DNA of 64,000 bases from Elusimicrobium minutum (GTDB lineage Bacteria > Elusimicrobiota > Elusimicrobia > Elusimicrobiales > UBA9959). Made by a program: the position numbers and the translations under genes. This document shows positions 35,853 to 44,062 of this stretch, in pieces. How positions within the stretch are numbered: the stretch's first letter is position 1; each line of letters opens with the position of its first letter. The stretch covers positions 203,652 to 267,651 of the forward strand of contig DYIF01000001.1 of NCBI GenBank assembly GCA_020723765.1. The letters run 5' to 3'. Under the pieces are notes generated by a model. That model had not been told where the DNA came from and searched no databases. It worked only from the letters and a program-made list of their open reading frames with translations.

Positions 35853-37154
35853 TTAATCTATGCTTTTTTTCGCGTTTTTAACCATCAAATAAAAACCTAA
35901 TATTCCGAGAAACGTATATACTAAACCGTAGCCAAAAAATGAAAACATAACCTGATTTAAATTTAAATTCTGGCTAACCGCGTCTCTGGTCCTTAAAAGC
36001 CCGTAAACCGCCCAGGGCTGACGGCCTACCTCGGCCACAATCCAGCCCAACTGCATGGCGATGTATGGAAGCGGTATGGAATAGAGCATCGCTTTTAAAA
36101 ACAAATTGTTATCAAGCTTATTTTTATAAGACAAATAAACAGAAAGAAAGCTTAAAGCTATAAACAAAAATCCCAAAACGACCATCACTCTAAAACTCAA
36201 AAAAGTAATTAAAACGGGAGGCCTATCCTCTTTTGGAAAATCCCTTAAACCCTTAACCTCGTAATTGGGATCGTAGGCGGCAAGTATGCTTAAAAATTTT
36301 GGAATTTTAATCGCTTCGACAGCATTCTTTTCATTTTTTTCATCGGGGATTAGAATTAACGGATAATCGGCTCCCTTTTTTGTCTCCCATACAGATTCCA
36401 TAGCCGCAAACTTTGTCGGCTGAAATTTTGAAATGTCTTTGGCGTGAAAATCTCCGAAAAGAAAAACAAGAATCGAACTTAAAGCCCCGAAATATGCGGC
36501 CAGTTTAAACGAACTTCTAAAAATACTTTCTTTATTTTTTAGCAAATGATAAGCCGAAACGCCCATAACAAAAAAAGCTCCCACTACATAAGCGGCAAAT
36601 ACCGTATGAAAAAATTTAACCCATCCGTATTGATTTAAAAGAAACTCGGTAAAATTCACAAGCTCCACTCTTCCGTTTGCTATCATATAACCGACGGGCC
36701 TTTGCATAAATCCGTTTGCAAACAATATCCATAAAGCCGAAAGATTTGAACCTAAGGCTACCATCCATATTGAAATCAAATGTATTTTTTTACTTACCCT
36801 GTTCCATCCGAAAATCCATAGCCCCAAAAAGACGGATTCTAAAAAAAACGCCACGGTGGCCTCTATAGCTAAAGGTACCCCGAATATGTCTCCCACATAT
36901 TTGGAATACTCCGCCCAGTTCATACCGAATTGAAACTCTAACGATATCCCCGTAACTACGCCTATAGCGAAATTTATAAGGAAAAGCTTACCGAAAAACT
37001 TAACAAGCTTCAACCATTTTTCTTCGCCGGTTTTATACCAAAAAGTTTGCATAATCGCGACCAAGACCACAACCCCTAAAGTCATTGGAACAAACAAAAA
37101 ATGAAAAGCCGCGGTCATTGCAAACTGCAATCTCGACAAAAACAACAAATCCAT
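35853..37154 (-). CDS. cydA: Cytochrome bd oxidase subunit I
   Basis: The 433-residue protein has the CydA signatures. His18 in AFHFLFVPMTLG matches a haem ligand. GNLSALWILFANGFMQRPVG-like sequence follows (here SNLSALWILFANGFMQRPVG), then FQPTKFAAMESVWET and GWIVAEVGRQPWAVYGLLRT. The stretch between the quinol-binding loop and the C-terminal helices is short, as in short-Q-loop bd oxidases. The enzyme takes electrons from quinol to oxygen in the cytoplasmic membrane and suits microaerobic life or oxygen defence. A GGAGGAG ribosome-binding site precedes the ATG. Confidence 0.95.
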   Translation of the reverse strand: MDLLFLSRLQFAMTAAFHFLFVPMTLGVVVLVAIMQTFWYKTGEEKWLKLVKFFGKLFLINFAIGVVTGISLEFQFGMNWAEYSKYVGDIFGVPLAIEATVAFFLESVFLGLWIFGWNRVSKKIHLISIWMVALGSNLSALWILFANGFMQRPVGYMIANGRVELVNFTEFLLNQYGWVKFFHTVFAAYVVGAFFVMGVSAYHLLKNKESIFRSSFKLAAYFGALSSILVFLFGDFHAKDISKFQPTKFAAMESVWETKKGADYPLILIPDEKNEKNAVEAIKIPKFLSILAAYDPNYEVKGLRDFPKEDRPPVLITFLSFRVMVVLGFLFIALSFLSVYLSYKNKLDNNLFLKAMLYSIPLPYIAMQLGWIVAEVGRQPWAVYGLLRTRDAVSQNLNLNQVMFSFFGYGLVYTFLGILGFYLMVKNAKKSID

Positions 37155-37210
37155 AAACTCCTCCTAATAAAATTTTATTAAATTTATTTTGGAATTAAAA
37201 TACCAAAATA

Positions 37211-37792
37211 TTAAAGTCTTCGCCTCTGCTCCAAAAAAGGATCGCCTATATCGTGATACCCCCTTTCTTCCCAATAACCCCTTTTATCCTCATCGATAAA
37301 TTCTATTTTAGATAACCACTTTGCGCTTTTCCAGTAATAAAGAGAAGGTATCAAAAGCCTTACCGGACCTCCGTAATGATAAGGAATATCTTTACCTTCA
37401 TAAGAATAACCTATTATCGAATCCTCTTTCAAAAAATAATCTATAGGCATATTTGTTGAATAACCGTCGTAAGAATAAGCTAAAACGAATTTGGCGCTTA
37501 TCGGAGTTAATAAATCGTAAACTGTTTTTGTAGAAACACCTTTCCAGTTTGTTCCCAATTTAGACCATGTGGTAACGCAATGCAAATCGCAATAAAGATC
37601 CACTTCCGGCAAAGAAGTCAAATTATTAAAATCCAAAACCGTTTTCTTGTCATTATAAGATAATTCCAATTTAAAATTATTTTTATTTATATTCGGTTTA
37701 TTTCCCAAATCTAAAACCGGAATCTCATCCACCTCATACTGCCCCGGCGGAAGTCTGTTAATTCTTTTTGTATCCGGAGAAATTATCTTCAT
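37211..37792 (-). CDS. Sulfite-oxidase-type molybdopterin oxidoreductase
   Basis: The 193-residue protein belongs to the oxidoreductase molybdopterin-binding family. Cys72 in DLHCVTTWS is the expected molybdenum ligand. Further signatures are WKGVSTKTVYDLL, YGGPVRLLIPSLYYWKSAKW and the terminal GYWEERGYHDIGDPF. There is no Tat signal or membrane segment, so it should act in the cytoplasm. The substrate cannot be told from sequence; these small enzymes are often called sulfite oxidase-like. It overlaps the upstream thioesterase gene by ATGA and lies 56 bases before cydA, so it may feed electrons to the quinone pool used by cytochrome bd (inference). Confidence 0.85.
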   Translation of the reverse strand: MKIISPDTKRINRLPPGQYEVDEIPVLDLGNKPNINKNNFKLELSYNDKKTVLDFNNLTSLPEVDLYCDLHCVTTWSKLGTNWKGVSTKTVYDLLTPISAKFVLAYSYDGYSTNMPIDYFLKEDSIIGYSYEGKDIPYHYGGPVRLLIPSLYYWKSAKWLSKIEFIDEDKRGYWEERGYHDIGDPFLEQRRRL

Positions 37793-38193
37793 TTTGATTC
37801 CATCGTTTTTCTTACCGCCTCTATCATATCGTTCGGCATCTCGTTTAGATGAAATTTTCTATTTATGCAAACCATATCGGTTCTGGCTATTGTGGTTCTC
37901 TGGTTATTGGAATTGTAAATCTCGTAATAAAATTTCATTCTGTATGGGCTTAACTCTTCGACTCTGGTTCTTATTTCAACCTTCTCCCCGTACCATATCG
38001 GAGCCTTATAATCTATCTCCTGTTTCCTTATGGCAAATAAATACCCGTCTTCCGATAATTTCTTTAAATTAAAACCCAAATCCTCTATAAATTTGGTTCT
38101 GGCCTCTTCCAGAAGTCTCATATAATTTCCGTAATATACCACACCCTCCGCGTCCGTATCGTAATAATATATCTGCCTTTTGGTTATATGCAT
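37789..38193 (-). CDS. YbgC-type hot-dog acyl-CoA thioesterase
   Basis: The 134-residue protein has the single hot-dog domain of 4HBT/YbgC thioesterases, which hydrolyse acyl-CoA. The active-site stretch is YYYDTDAEGVVYYGNYMRLLEEAR, where Asp14 is the expected catalytic residue. The His of the usual VVYHANY motif is replaced by Tyr here. It opens a set of minus-strand genes ending at cydB and overlaps the molybdopterin enzyme by ATGA. YbgC often sits with the Tol-Pal genes; here it does not. Confidence 0.88.
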   Translation of the reverse strand: MHITKRQIYYYDTDAEGVVYYGNYMRLLEEARTKFIEDLGFNLKKLSEDGYLFAIRKQEIDYKAPIWYGEKVEIRTRVEELSPYRMKFYYEIYNSNNQRTTIARTDMVCINRKFHLNEMPNDMIEAVRKTMESK

Positions 38194-38632
38194 AACAACT
38201 CCGTTTTCAAAAATATATTTTATATATTTTTTAAAAATTTTATATTTTGATTATTAAGGCTTATTGAAAACCTAATCTCCTTTCGCAATTTTAAAAATCT
38301 TATACGACAAAAAAAGCCGATCGGCTAATTTTGTCGCATTTTTTAAAACCGATAATTTTAATCAATTATAATATTAATACACGAAAACTATAAATTTTTT
38401 AATAAAATATACTTATAGTTCTCTAACCCCTACGTTATAACTTTGAACTTGTAACTTTAAACTTTTAACCATATGGAAGGGTGGCTGCTCTCGACTTGAC
38501 GTGGGTCGTAGCTATGGGAGAGCCCGACGATATGCAAAGCATATCCGTCGGCGCGGTGTAACCGCGAAGCAAAAAGTAGTTTAAACTTTAGTTCTTTTAA
38601 AAAACATTTTTAAAACCAAGAATTTAATATAT
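38194..38632. other. 439-base intergenic region with hairpins and a tRNA-like 5' duplicate
   Basis: No gene is visible. It holds an inverted repeat CGACAAAA/TTTTGTCG around a self-complementary AGCCGATCGGCT (38305-38336), probably a terminator. It also holds AT-rich spacer with GTTNAAAGTT-like microrepeats (38435-38470), and at 38471-38487 a copy of the first bases of the tRNA-Ser gene. That copy is followed by three hairpins between 38488 and 38572, including CGACGATATGC/GCATATCCGTCG and GCGGT/ACCGC. Confidence 0.6.
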
Positions 38633-38720
38633 GGAAGGGTGGCTGAGCGGTTTAAAGCGCCGGTCTTGAAAACCGGTGTGCGGTTTTTCCGCACCGTGGG
38701 TTCGAATCCCACCCCTTCCG
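38633..38720 (+). tRNA. tRNA-Ser (anticodon UGA)
   Basis: The 88-base sequence folds into a class II tRNA. The acceptor stem GGAAGGG pairs with CCCTTCC plus discriminator G. The D arm GGCTGAGCGGTTTAAAGCG is serine-like. The anticodon stem CCGGT/ACCGG encloses the loop CTTGAAA, giving anticodon UGA. A long variable stem (GTGCGG/CCGCAC) and the T arm GTGGGTTCGAATCCCAC follow. The 3' CCA is not encoded. It is the only tRNA found in the window. Confidence 0.96.
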
Positions 38721-38843
38721 TGCTTTTCTCTAATAGTTTATAAAAATAAAATTAGAAAACAATTTAATTATTATAATAATACTAAGAAACACTCAAAGAT
38801 AATTTTGATGATTTTTTAACAGTCTTTTTAAATAGTTTTCCAA

Positions 38844-39911
38844 TCAAACATATATTCTCGGGATTAAGGAGTTGGCGGCGGTTCTTCTGACTGCCAGACT
38901 TACAATTGTTCCGACTTTTGCTTCTGGAATTTCGGTTATGTCTATCAGTGTATGAGATATTGCGGGTTTTGAAACAAAATAGGCTTTTTTTCCATTTATA
39001 TCAGCCCATTGTTTTTCGCCTTCGGTTATTTTATAGACGTTATCCTCGGGTTTCATGCCCAAACCGTCCGAATAGCCTACGGGTATCGCGGCTATTCTCA
39101 TGTTTTTTAAAGCCACTATTTCGTTAGCATAACCGAAACTTTCCCCTTTTTTTACTTCCGAAACCGATATTATTTTCGCTAAAAACTTCCACGGTCTTTT
39201 TATACCTAACTTAACCGGATTGTTTTCTCTTTTCAAATATATATCGGAAGGATATATGCCGTAAATCAAATTGCCTATTCTGACCATATCTAAACTGTAA
39301 TCGGGGAAATCCAAAAAAACTAAACTGTTTGCCGCATGAACGATTATATTAGGAAAAATTTGTTTTATTTTTAACGCCTCTTCATTAAACTTTTCTAACT
39401 TTTCTTTTGCGTCTATCATATTCTTATAAGGAGTGTAAGCTATGTGAGTGGAAACTGAAAAAAGTTCTATATTTTTAAGTTTTTTAATTTCTTTTGCGAA
39501 ATTAACCGCTTCTTTTAATTCCACCCCCCATCTTTTAAGGCCGGTATCTATGTCCAGATTGATTTTAACTTTTTTGTTAAATTTTTTATTTATATATTTG
39601 ACCGAATCCATATTATCTACTGTCGGTATAAACCCGCTTTTAATGGAAGTTTCAATATCTTCCTTCAAAGAAGGCGCTAAAATCATAATAGGCTTTTTAG
39701 ATCTTTTTTTTATATTTAAAGCCTCATAAACATTCATAACCCCCAAAAAATCTGCGCCGTTTTCCGACGCTATTTCCGAAACTATCTCGGCACCGTGGCC
39801 ATAGGCGTTAGATTTAACTACGGCCATTAATTTTTTACCTTTTAATTTGGATTTGATAATTTCTATGTTGTTTTTTAAAGCTTTGCAATCTATTTCAATC
39901 CATTTAATCAT
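38844..39911 (-). CDS. alr: Alanine racemase
   Basis: The 355-residue fold-type III PLP enzyme converts L-alanine to D-alanine for peptidoglycan. Lys33 in AVVKSNAYGHGA is the PLP lysine. The barrel continues with LDIDTGLKRWGV and MVRIGNLIYGIYPSD. The C-terminal domain carries the second catalytic Tyr in ESFGYANEIVA, then IPVGYSDGL and ISHTLIDIT. Length matches the family (about 360-380). It stands alone, with the tRNA on the other strand downstream and the methyltransferase-like gene 40 bases upstream. Confidence 0.94.
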   Translation of the reverse strand: MIKWIEIDCKALKNNIEIIKSKLKGKKLMAVVKSNAYGHGAEIVSEIASENGADFLGVMNVYEALNIKKRSKKPIMILAPSLKEDIETSIKSGFIPTVDNMDSVKYINKKFNKKVKINLDIDTGLKRWGVELKEAVNFAKEIKKLKNIELFSVSTHIAYTPYKNMIDAKEKLEKFNEEALKIKQIFPNIIVHAANSLVFLDFPDYSLDMVRIGNLIYGIYPSDIYLKRENNPVKLGIKRPWKFLAKIISVSEVKKGESFGYANEIVALKNMRIAAIPVGYSDGLGMKPEDNVYKITEGEKQWADINGKKAYFVSKPAISHTLIDITEIPEAKVGTIVSLAVRRTAANSLIPRIYV

Positions 39912-39951
39912 AATCTAATTATACTAAAACGGAAAAACCAAAGGATATATA

Positions 39952-40500
39952 TCAATTGTGGAAATAAATCTTTAAAAATATTACGGTTTCTATTACGATA
40001 ACTCCGAAAATTCCTCTGTATTCTTTATTTTTTTTAAAAGCCGAATAATCGTAATTTTCGGGCTTAAAAATTTCTTTTAAGCAAGAAATTTTAGGTATTA
40101 AACAAGGAACAGTTCTGACATATTCTTTAAATTTATCCTGAAACTTTTCTTGTAAAAATTTTTCCTCGGACTTTATCGTATGATAATAAACATAAGACAT
40201 AACTATCAAAACTAAAATCCATAAAAGAACCGTTTCGGTTATGTGAGAAGAGGAAATCTGTATCATAACACCTAAAATTATTAAAAAAGTTCCCAAATAA
40301 AGGGGGTTTCTGCATACCGCATAAGCCCCGTTTACAGACAACTCTTTATTTTTTCTTATACATGCCGAAGATATTATTCTAACCAACTCGCCTATTATTA
40401 CAAAAACAAGACCTATAATAAATAATTTGAAACTCTCAGGCTTTGATATCAAAACTATTAAAAAAGCGACTATGTTGGATATTAAAACTCTTTTTTTCAT
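39952..40500 (-). CDS. Isoprenylcysteine methyltransferase-like membrane protein
   Basis: The 182-residue protein has four to five membrane segments. It also has the ICMT/PEMT-type SAM-binding signature GAYAVCRNPLYLGTFLIILG, followed by KSEEKFLQEKFQDKFKEYVRTVP. Bacterial members methylate lipids or small molecules in the membrane; the substrate here is unknown. It lies immediately after a strong terminator that closes the sulfur operon and 40 bases before alr, with which it may be co-transcribed. Confidence 0.8.
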   Translation of the reverse strand: MKKRVLISNIVAFLIVLISKPESFKLFIIGLVFVIIGELVRIISSACIRKNKELSVNGAYAVCRNPLYLGTFLIILGVMIQISSSHITETVLLWILVLIVMSYVYYHTIKSEEKFLQEKFQDKFKEYVRTVPCLIPKISCLKEIFKPENYDYSAFKKNKEYRGIFGVIVIETVIFLKIYFHN

Positions 40501-40513
40501 TATTATATTTTAT

Positions 40514-40548
40514 AAAAAAAACCCGCCGTATACTAAAAATACGACGGG
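40514..40548 (-). terminator. Intrinsic terminator of the sulfur operon
   Basis: On the minus strand a 10-bp stem CCCGTCGTAT/ATACGGCGGG (one G-U pair, 7-base loop) is followed by eight T. It lies about 20 bases past the stop of the FadL-type porin gene. Confidence 0.88.
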
Positions 40549-40567
40549 CTTTTTATAGAGGGTTGTA

Positions 40568-41743
40568 TTAGAATTTAAAACTCAGACCGAAATCGAAAGC
40601 ATCCTCGGACAGTTTGGATTCTATGCTTCCGGCTGCAAAAGTTTCTTTTATTGTTTTCTCAAAAGCATGTTTATAACCTAAGTTTAAAGAAACCTTTGGG
40701 TTCAGCTGATATCCAAACCCTAATGTTATATGATGCTCGACTATCGCCGGAAAACCTATTATTCTAAAGTATTCGTAATTAAGATTATTCATGGTTTTAC
40801 CCTGAACTATGGTGCTTCCCATCATATTAAAGTTATCGTGTTTTTTTACGGGATTTTCTCCATAGTTATAACCGGCTCTAAGGCTTATTTTATCGGTAGC
40901 TTTATAATTTAAACCCAATGAATATACTACCTGAGATTTCCAATCGAAATCCTTATAACCGTCGGCGTTTTCCCAGTCGAGATATTTAACTTCTACGGAA
41001 GATGTAAGTTTATCGGTGCATTTATGAGATATGCCAAGCCCGTACTGAGCCGGATTTTCTAATTTAAGATTATCAAAGGTCGAATCTCCGTCAAAATCGA
41101 ATATCCTTTCGTGTTTTACGTTCTGAGGAGTAACGTAAACCAAACCGAAGTTCCATTTTCCATACTCGTAATTTGCTCCCAATCTGGCTCCTAAAGCGTA
41201 GTTATGAGCAAGTCCCGAGCCGAAATCCGCAGCCTGATAATCTATATCAAAACCAAGGCCGTAAGAAAAGTTTCCGTTTTTATAGGCCAAAGCGGGAACA
41301 AATTTCATAACCGAAAGTTTCGTATTCATCTGTCCACCAAGGTCTTTGTTTCTATAATCCACACCCATACCGCTTACGCCGTAAGCTCCTATGCCGAATG
41401 TCATCTTTTCGTCTATTTTATAAGAAAGCCCTATGGCGGGAACCGCATAAGCTTTATCCTGGCTTTCAGCTTTCCAGGAACCCAAAGGAGTAGTCGTATT
41501 TACATTTGCTTTAACGGTGGGATTAAAATAAGTGCCTGCGAAATTAAACTCGTCCCCTTCTATCTGAGTAAGGGTAGCCGGGTTTGAGAATATGGCGCTT
41601 ATAGCATCCTGGGCCTTGGCTATCCCAACTCCGCCCATAGCTCTTGAAGTAGGACCTACTCCTATTAAGTTATCGCCGTTTGTGGCATATGCTAAATTTA
41701 AGCCAAGCAATGCCAGAGTTATTAATAATATACCTTTTTTCAT
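40568..41743 (-). CDS. OmpP1/FadL-family outer-membrane porin
   Basis: The 391-residue protein has a signal peptide (MKKGILLITLALLGLNLAYA) followed by the FadL/OmpP1 N-terminus (PTSRAMGGVGIAKAQDAISA, then IFSNPATL), which forms the plug. The rest is alternating beta strands of an outer-membrane barrel ending in DFGLSFKF, with the usual terminal Phe. FadL proteins import hydrophobic compounds such as fatty acids and aromatics. It starts 9 bases after a DsrE-family gene and ends the ten-gene operon, so a role in bringing a hydrophobic sulfur or organosulfur compound across the outer membrane is possible but only inferred. Confidence 0.88.
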   Translation of the reverse strand: MKKGILLITLALLGLNLAYATNGDNLIGVGPTSRAMGGVGIAKAQDAISAIFSNPATLTQIEGDEFNFAGTYFNPTVKANVNTTTPLGSWKAESQDKAYAVPAIGLSYKIDEKMTFGIGAYGVSGMGVDYRNKDLGGQMNTKLSVMKFVPALAYKNGNFSYGLGFDIDYQAADFGSGLAHNYALGARLGANYEYGKWNFGLVYVTPQNVKHERIFDFDGDSTFDNLKLENPAQYGLGISHKCTDKLTSSVEVKYLDWENADGYKDFDWKSQVVYSLGLNYKATDKISLRAGYNYGENPVKKHDNFNMMGSTIVQGKTMNNLNYEYFRIIGFPAIVEHHITLGFGYQLNPKVSLNLGYKHAFEKTIKETFAAGSIESKLSEDAFDFGLSFKF

Positions 41744-41752
41744 TTTTCCTCC

Positions 41753-42118
41753 TTAATAAGTAAAAACCGCTTTAGCAGATAACGCTTCCTGAGCAACCTT
41801 CGCCGCCCCAACTATAACCGCATTTTCTATTAAATCATTTTCTATTTTTCTTGCTTTAACGCATGGCCCGCAAAGAAGAAGTTTTTTGCCGGATGACAAA
41901 TAATCATCGATAAGTTTTTTTAAAGGGTCAAATCCTTCATGTTTTATATCGTCCGCATAACCTTTTTTAGCCAACATAACTCCTTCGCTTTGAAGTATTA
42001 TAGAAACATCTATGTCCATAGCTAAAGCTCCGTTTGCCAACACAAAAGGAATTATCGCTTTTTCAGGATTGTTTTTTCCGTTGGTTATTACATAAACTAT
42101 TTTTTCGTTGTTTTCCAT
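41753..42118 (-). CDS. DsrE-family sulfur-relay protein
   Basis: The 121-residue protein shows the DsrE/F fold: VYVITNGKNNPEKAIIPFVLANGALAMDIDVSI, then a motif with two cysteines, LLLCGPCVKAR (Cys83 and Cys86). DsrE-type proteins carry persulfide sulfur on cysteine and pass it among TusA and related partners. It lies between a second DsrE-like gene (18 bases upstream) and the FadL-type porin gene. TusA encoded in the same operon is the natural partner. Confidence 0.87.
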   Translation of the reverse strand: MENNEKIVYVITNGKNNPEKAIIPFVLANGALAMDIDVSIILQSEGVMLAKKGYADDIKHEGFDPLKKLIDDYLSSGKKLLLCGPCVKARKIENDLIENAVIVGAAKVAQEALSAKAVFTY

Positions 42119-42136
42119 AAATATCCCTCCTTATGC

Positions 42137-42691
42137 TTATATAAATAAAGTCGCTTTGCTTTTTCCAGCCTCGGCAACAAATTTAGCTACTCCAGCACTT
42201 TTCATATTGGGATAACTTATCATCTCATCCCATTTATATCCCATAAGATCCATAGACATCTGACAAACGTAAATCTCCACATTGCCCATTTCACCTGCCA
42301 ATTTTATTAAATCCCCCAGAGATTTTACATTATGTTTTTTCATAAGCCCTTTTATCATTAAAGGCCCCATCCCAAGCATATTCATTTTAGAGAGTTTAAG
42401 CCCTCTAGTATTTTGAGGAAGCATCATTTCAAAGGCTTTGGAAATTATGTCTTTTGGAACTTTTTTATTTGGGTCTTTTAACAAAGGAATTGCCCAGAAT
42501 GTAAAAAACATTACCACCTTTTCATACATTGCGGCCGCGCCGGTCGCTATTATGAAAGATGCTAAAAGTTTATCCAAGTCCCCGCTCATAACGACCATGG
42601 AAAACTGGTCCGATGGCATATTCGACTTAATAATTTCTATCTCCGATTTTAAATCTTCTATCTTTTTCTCTAACTCTTTTATATCGCTCAT
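42137..42691 (-). CDS. DsrE2-like protein with N-terminal coiled coil
   Basis: The 184-residue protein starts with a coiled coil (DIKELEKKIEDLKSEIEIIK) followed by a DsrE/F/DrsH-like domain: FSMVVMSGDLDKLLASFIIATGAA, FFTFWAIPLL and VEIYVCQMSMDLMGY, with Cys143 in the expected reactive position. DsrE2 proteins are found beside TusA, rhodanese and Hdr/Qmo-like genes in sulfur oxidisers and reducers. Some are membrane-linked, but no clear membrane helix is present here. It sits 10 bases after the QmoC-like gene. Confidence 0.83.
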   Translation of the reverse strand: MSDIKELEKKIEDLKSEIEIIKSNMPSDQFSMVVMSGDLDKLLASFIIATGAAAMYEKVVMFFTFWAIPLLKDPNKKVPKDIISKAFEMMLPQNTRGLKLSKMNMLGMGPLMIKGLMKKHNVKSLGDLIKLAGEMGNVEIYVCQMSMDLMGYKWDEMISYPNMKSAGVAKFVAEAGKSKATLFI

Positions 42692-42701
42692 TTTTCCCTC
42701 C

Positions 42702-43769
42702 TTAAGCCAACTGTTTTTCCTTTTTAAGATTATAAAGATAAATCGCCATCGGTCTAAAAAATATGTGTATCCATTTTGTAAAAGGAACTATTATTATTAT
42801 CCACGCCACTTCTATGGCTATGTTTATTTTGTATGAAATAGCTACGGCTTCGGCGTCCGGACCCATAGCCATATTTAAAATATAAGTCGTAAGAGTGGAT
42901 ATCCCTATCAAAAACAACATCGCCACAAAAAGCCAGTCGGTCGGATGAGAAAATTTAGATGACTGAATTTTTTTTAAAAACCTTCTTCCCATCATTACAA
43001 AACCCCCGGCTATTATGCCGAATGCCGCATAAAAAACCAAAGGTGTGGTAATATCCAAAAGGCCGTAATGTTTTTTTAACGGTTCTAAAAGATGGAGATT
43101 GGATATTATAAGCGTCAAAGTATATCCGCTCATAACAAGAAGATGGGCTATCCATCTGGTCCAGTCGGTTTCCGAACACCCCGAAAAATTCTTCTGAGTC
43201 AGTCCGTGAATCAAAGTTTCTTTTATGTTTGAAAAATCGAACGAAAAAAGAAACTTTTTTGATTTATCAAGAATCGTTTTCTTATACATCGTAAAAACAT
43301 ACATAAATATCGCAAGAGTAACATAAGCCGGGAAAGCCAATTCTATTTTTGCGGCAAGCTCCTGAAAATCTCCATTATAGGAAATGAAAAAAATAAGAGA
43401 TACCAAAAAAATACCTATAACAAGAATATTTTGAGCCCAGCTATTCATATAGAAAAATTTAGACAAACCGGTAGCATCATATCTGGATATTAAATATCTT
43501 CTTAAACTCATCATAAACTCGCCGGGATAAGCTTGCCTGGGGCAGGTATCCGAGCATTCTCCGCAGTAATAACACATCCATGGTTCCAGTGAAGATTCTA
43601 TTTTATCCTCAGCCCCTACCTGAGCGTATCTTATCATTTTTCTCGGAAAAGAACTATCCTCTTTGCTTAAAGGACATACCGCCGTGCAGTTTCCGCAGTT
43701 AAAACATGCCGATATGTCGAAAGCGCCGTATTTTTTTACTTCTTTTATAAATTTTGTATTTACCTTCAT
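42702..43769 (-). CDS. QmoC-like membrane subunit (HdrC-HdrE fusion)
   Basis: The 355-residue protein joins two parts. Residues 1-90 are an HdrC-type ferredoxin domain with two 4Fe-4S motifs, CFNCGNCTAVCP and CYYCGECSDTCP, the second followed by RQAYPGEFMMSLRRYL. Residues about 110-345 form roughly six membrane helices with histidines (HLLVMSGY, NLHLLEP) as in cytochrome b-type quinone-reactive subunits. This layout is that of QmoC, which links soluble flavoproteins to the quinone pool. There is no HdrB-type CCG domain. It is preceded by a small winged-helix gene and followed by two DsrE genes. Confidence 0.85.
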   Translation of the reverse strand: MKVNTKFIKEVKKYGAFDISACFNCGNCTAVCPLSKEDSSFPRKMIRYAQVGAEDKIESSLEPWMCYYCGECSDTCPRQAYPGEFMMSLRRYLISRYDATGLSKFFYMNSWAQNILVIGIFLVSLIFFISYNGDFQELAAKIELAFPAYVTLAIFMYVFTMYKKTILDKSKKFLFSFDFSNIKETLIHGLTQKNFSGCSETDWTRWIAHLLVMSGYTLTLIISNLHLLEPLKKHYGLLDITTPLVFYAAFGIIAGGFVMMGRRFLKKIQSSKFSHPTDWLFVAMLFLIGISTLTTYILNMAMGPDAEAVAISYKINIAIEVAWIIIIVPFTKWIHIFFRPMAIYLYNLKKEKQLA

Positions 43770-43777
43770 TTCTTACC

Positions 43778-44059
43778 TCACTTTGCCTTGTACTTCATAT
43801 ATCCTGTTTTAGCTGGTATATGCTCGGCCTTTCCATATTTTACAAGCCCGGATAAATACCACAAAACTTCTTTGCTATCCAGAGAAGTTTCTTTTGAAAT
43901 TTCAGGTATCGTTTTTTCTTTTTCTTTTATAGAGTCCAAAATGGCTTTTTGTTTTTTATTCGCTTCTTTATAATAATCCATAAGCTCTTTGGATACCGGC
44001 CCTTTTTCAGCGTTTAAAATTTTTAACTGTTCGGCTATCTTTTTATTTTTATCTTCCAT
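43778..44059 (-). CDS. Small winged-helix protein inside the Qmo-like operon
   Basis: The 93-residue protein is helical with a winged-helix pattern in residues 35-85: KQKAILDSIKEKEKTIPEI, then SKETSLDSKEVLWYLSGLVKYGKAE. It has no cysteines, so it is not an iron-sulfur carrier. It lies between the HdrA-type flavoprotein (3 bases upstream) and the QmoC-like gene (8 bases downstream). It could be a local regulator or a structural adaptor of the complex; the sequence does not decide. Confidence 0.7.
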   Translation of the reverse strand: MEDKNKKIAEQLKILNAEKGPVSKELMDYYKEANKKQKAILDSIKEKEKTIPEISKETSLDSKEVLWYLSGLVKYGKAEHIPAKTGYMKYKAK

Positions 44060-44062
44060 AAA

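Noticed and set aside
40730..41587. Plus-strand frames opposite the FadL-type porin gene
   Set aside because: They are antisense to a gene with a signal peptide and family motifs, and show no initiation signals.
42955..43179. Open frames shadowing the QmoC-like gene and other sulfur-operon genes
   Set aside because: The strong cysteine motifs and overlaps of the main frames leave no room for a second coding frame.
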